This document shows positions 4,960-5,123 of a stretch of DNA of 5,123 bases, in pieces (positions within the stretch are counted from its first letter, which is position 1; every line of letters begins with the position of its first letter). This stretch comes from Armatimonadota bacterium (GTDB lineage: Bacteria > Sysuimicrobiota > Sysuimicrobiia > Sysuimicrobiales > JACQTN01), in contig JACQTN010000165.1 of NCBI GenBank assembly GCA_016210785.1, forward strand, positions 1 to 5,123. The letters are read 5' to 3'. A program made the translations under genes and the position numbers. Below the pieces are notes generated by a model. That model was given only the letters and a program-made list of their open reading frames with translations. It had not been told where the DNA came from and ran no database searches.

Positions 4960-5123
4960 GGGAGCAGGCCGGGCGGCTGCGGGCACCGCCGCTGTGCTGA
5001 TTGGCAGCGGCAAAGGCCCGAGGAAAGTCCGGGCTCCGCAGGGCAGGGTAGCGGGTAGCTCCCGTCCGCCGCGAGGCGAGGACCAGCGCCACAGTGACGA
5101 ACCGGCGCGAGCCGGGTGAAACG
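4960..5123 (+). ncRNA. rnpB: RNase P RNA, class A (5' portion, cut by window edge)
   Basis: This is the catalytic RNA of ribonuclease P, which removes 5' leaders from tRNA precursors. The universally conserved block GAGGAAAGTCCGGGCTCC is present at 5020-5037, preceded by a P3 hairpin (GCCGCTG 4988-4994 with CAGCGGC 5005-5011). It is followed by the P10/P11 region (CAGGGTAGCGGGTAGCTCCCG), GCCACAGTGACGAA and GGGTGAAACG, all typical of bacterial class A RNAs in this order. About 164 bases are visible, less than half of a usual 350-400-base RNA; the 3' half including the end that pairs in P1 lies beyond the window. The 5' end is set from the promoter and from the GGAGCAGGCCGG start and may be a few bases off. 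Confidence 0.95.

Noticed and set aside
1..5123. CRISPR array, insertion sequence or prophage attachment site
   Set aside because: No regularly spaced repeats, transposase, integrase or terminal inverted repeats with target duplications were seen.

Overview
The window is GC-rich (about two thirds G+C by eye), densely coding bacterial chromosome. It carries two related membrane-bound HD-GYP proteins (cyclic-di-GMP phosphodiesterase family), a conserved zinc-ribbon/RNase HI gene pair, a c-di-GMP-I (GEMM-I) riboswitch and the 5' part of a class A RNase P RNA gene. Gene content does not fix the phylum. The zinc-ribbon protein, RNase HI and rnpB grouping is familiar from Actinobacteria and other Terrabacteria, so an uncultured high-GC Terrabacteria-type lineage is my low-confidence guess.

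Layout, left to right. (1) Positions 1-971, minus: first HD-GYP membrane protein, cut by the left edge just after its HD motif. (2) Positions 972-1578: non-coding divergent spacer. Its left part holds three strong hairpins in the leader of the first HD-GYP gene. (3) Positions 1579-2286, plus: coiled-coil C4 zinc-ribbon protein. (4) Positions 2343-2765, plus: RNase HI with all four catalytic acidic residues. (5) Positions 2772-2842: REP/BIME-like inverted repeat followed by a T-run, probably the terminator of this pair. (6) Positions 2932-4302, minus: second, complete HD-GYP membrane protein. (7) Positions 4345-4587, minus: small secreted protein, 42 nt upstream of the HD-GYP gene and apparently in its operon. 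(8) Positions 4588-4902, minus: leader of that operon, with a candidate promoter, the c-di-GMP-I aptamer and two strong hairpins before the Shine-Dalgarno site. (9) Positions 4924-5123, plus: promoter and first part of rnpB, cut by the right edge.

The most interesting unit is the operon at 2932-4902. A c-di-GMP-sensing riboswitch precedes a tiny exported protein and a membrane HD-GYP protein, which suggests a feedback loop on c-di-GMP. The HD-GYP protein keeps its metal-binding motifs but has GTF where the family has GYP. The two HD-GYP paralogues flank the RNase HI pair on the opposite strand, and the second operon lies between RNase HI and rnpB.
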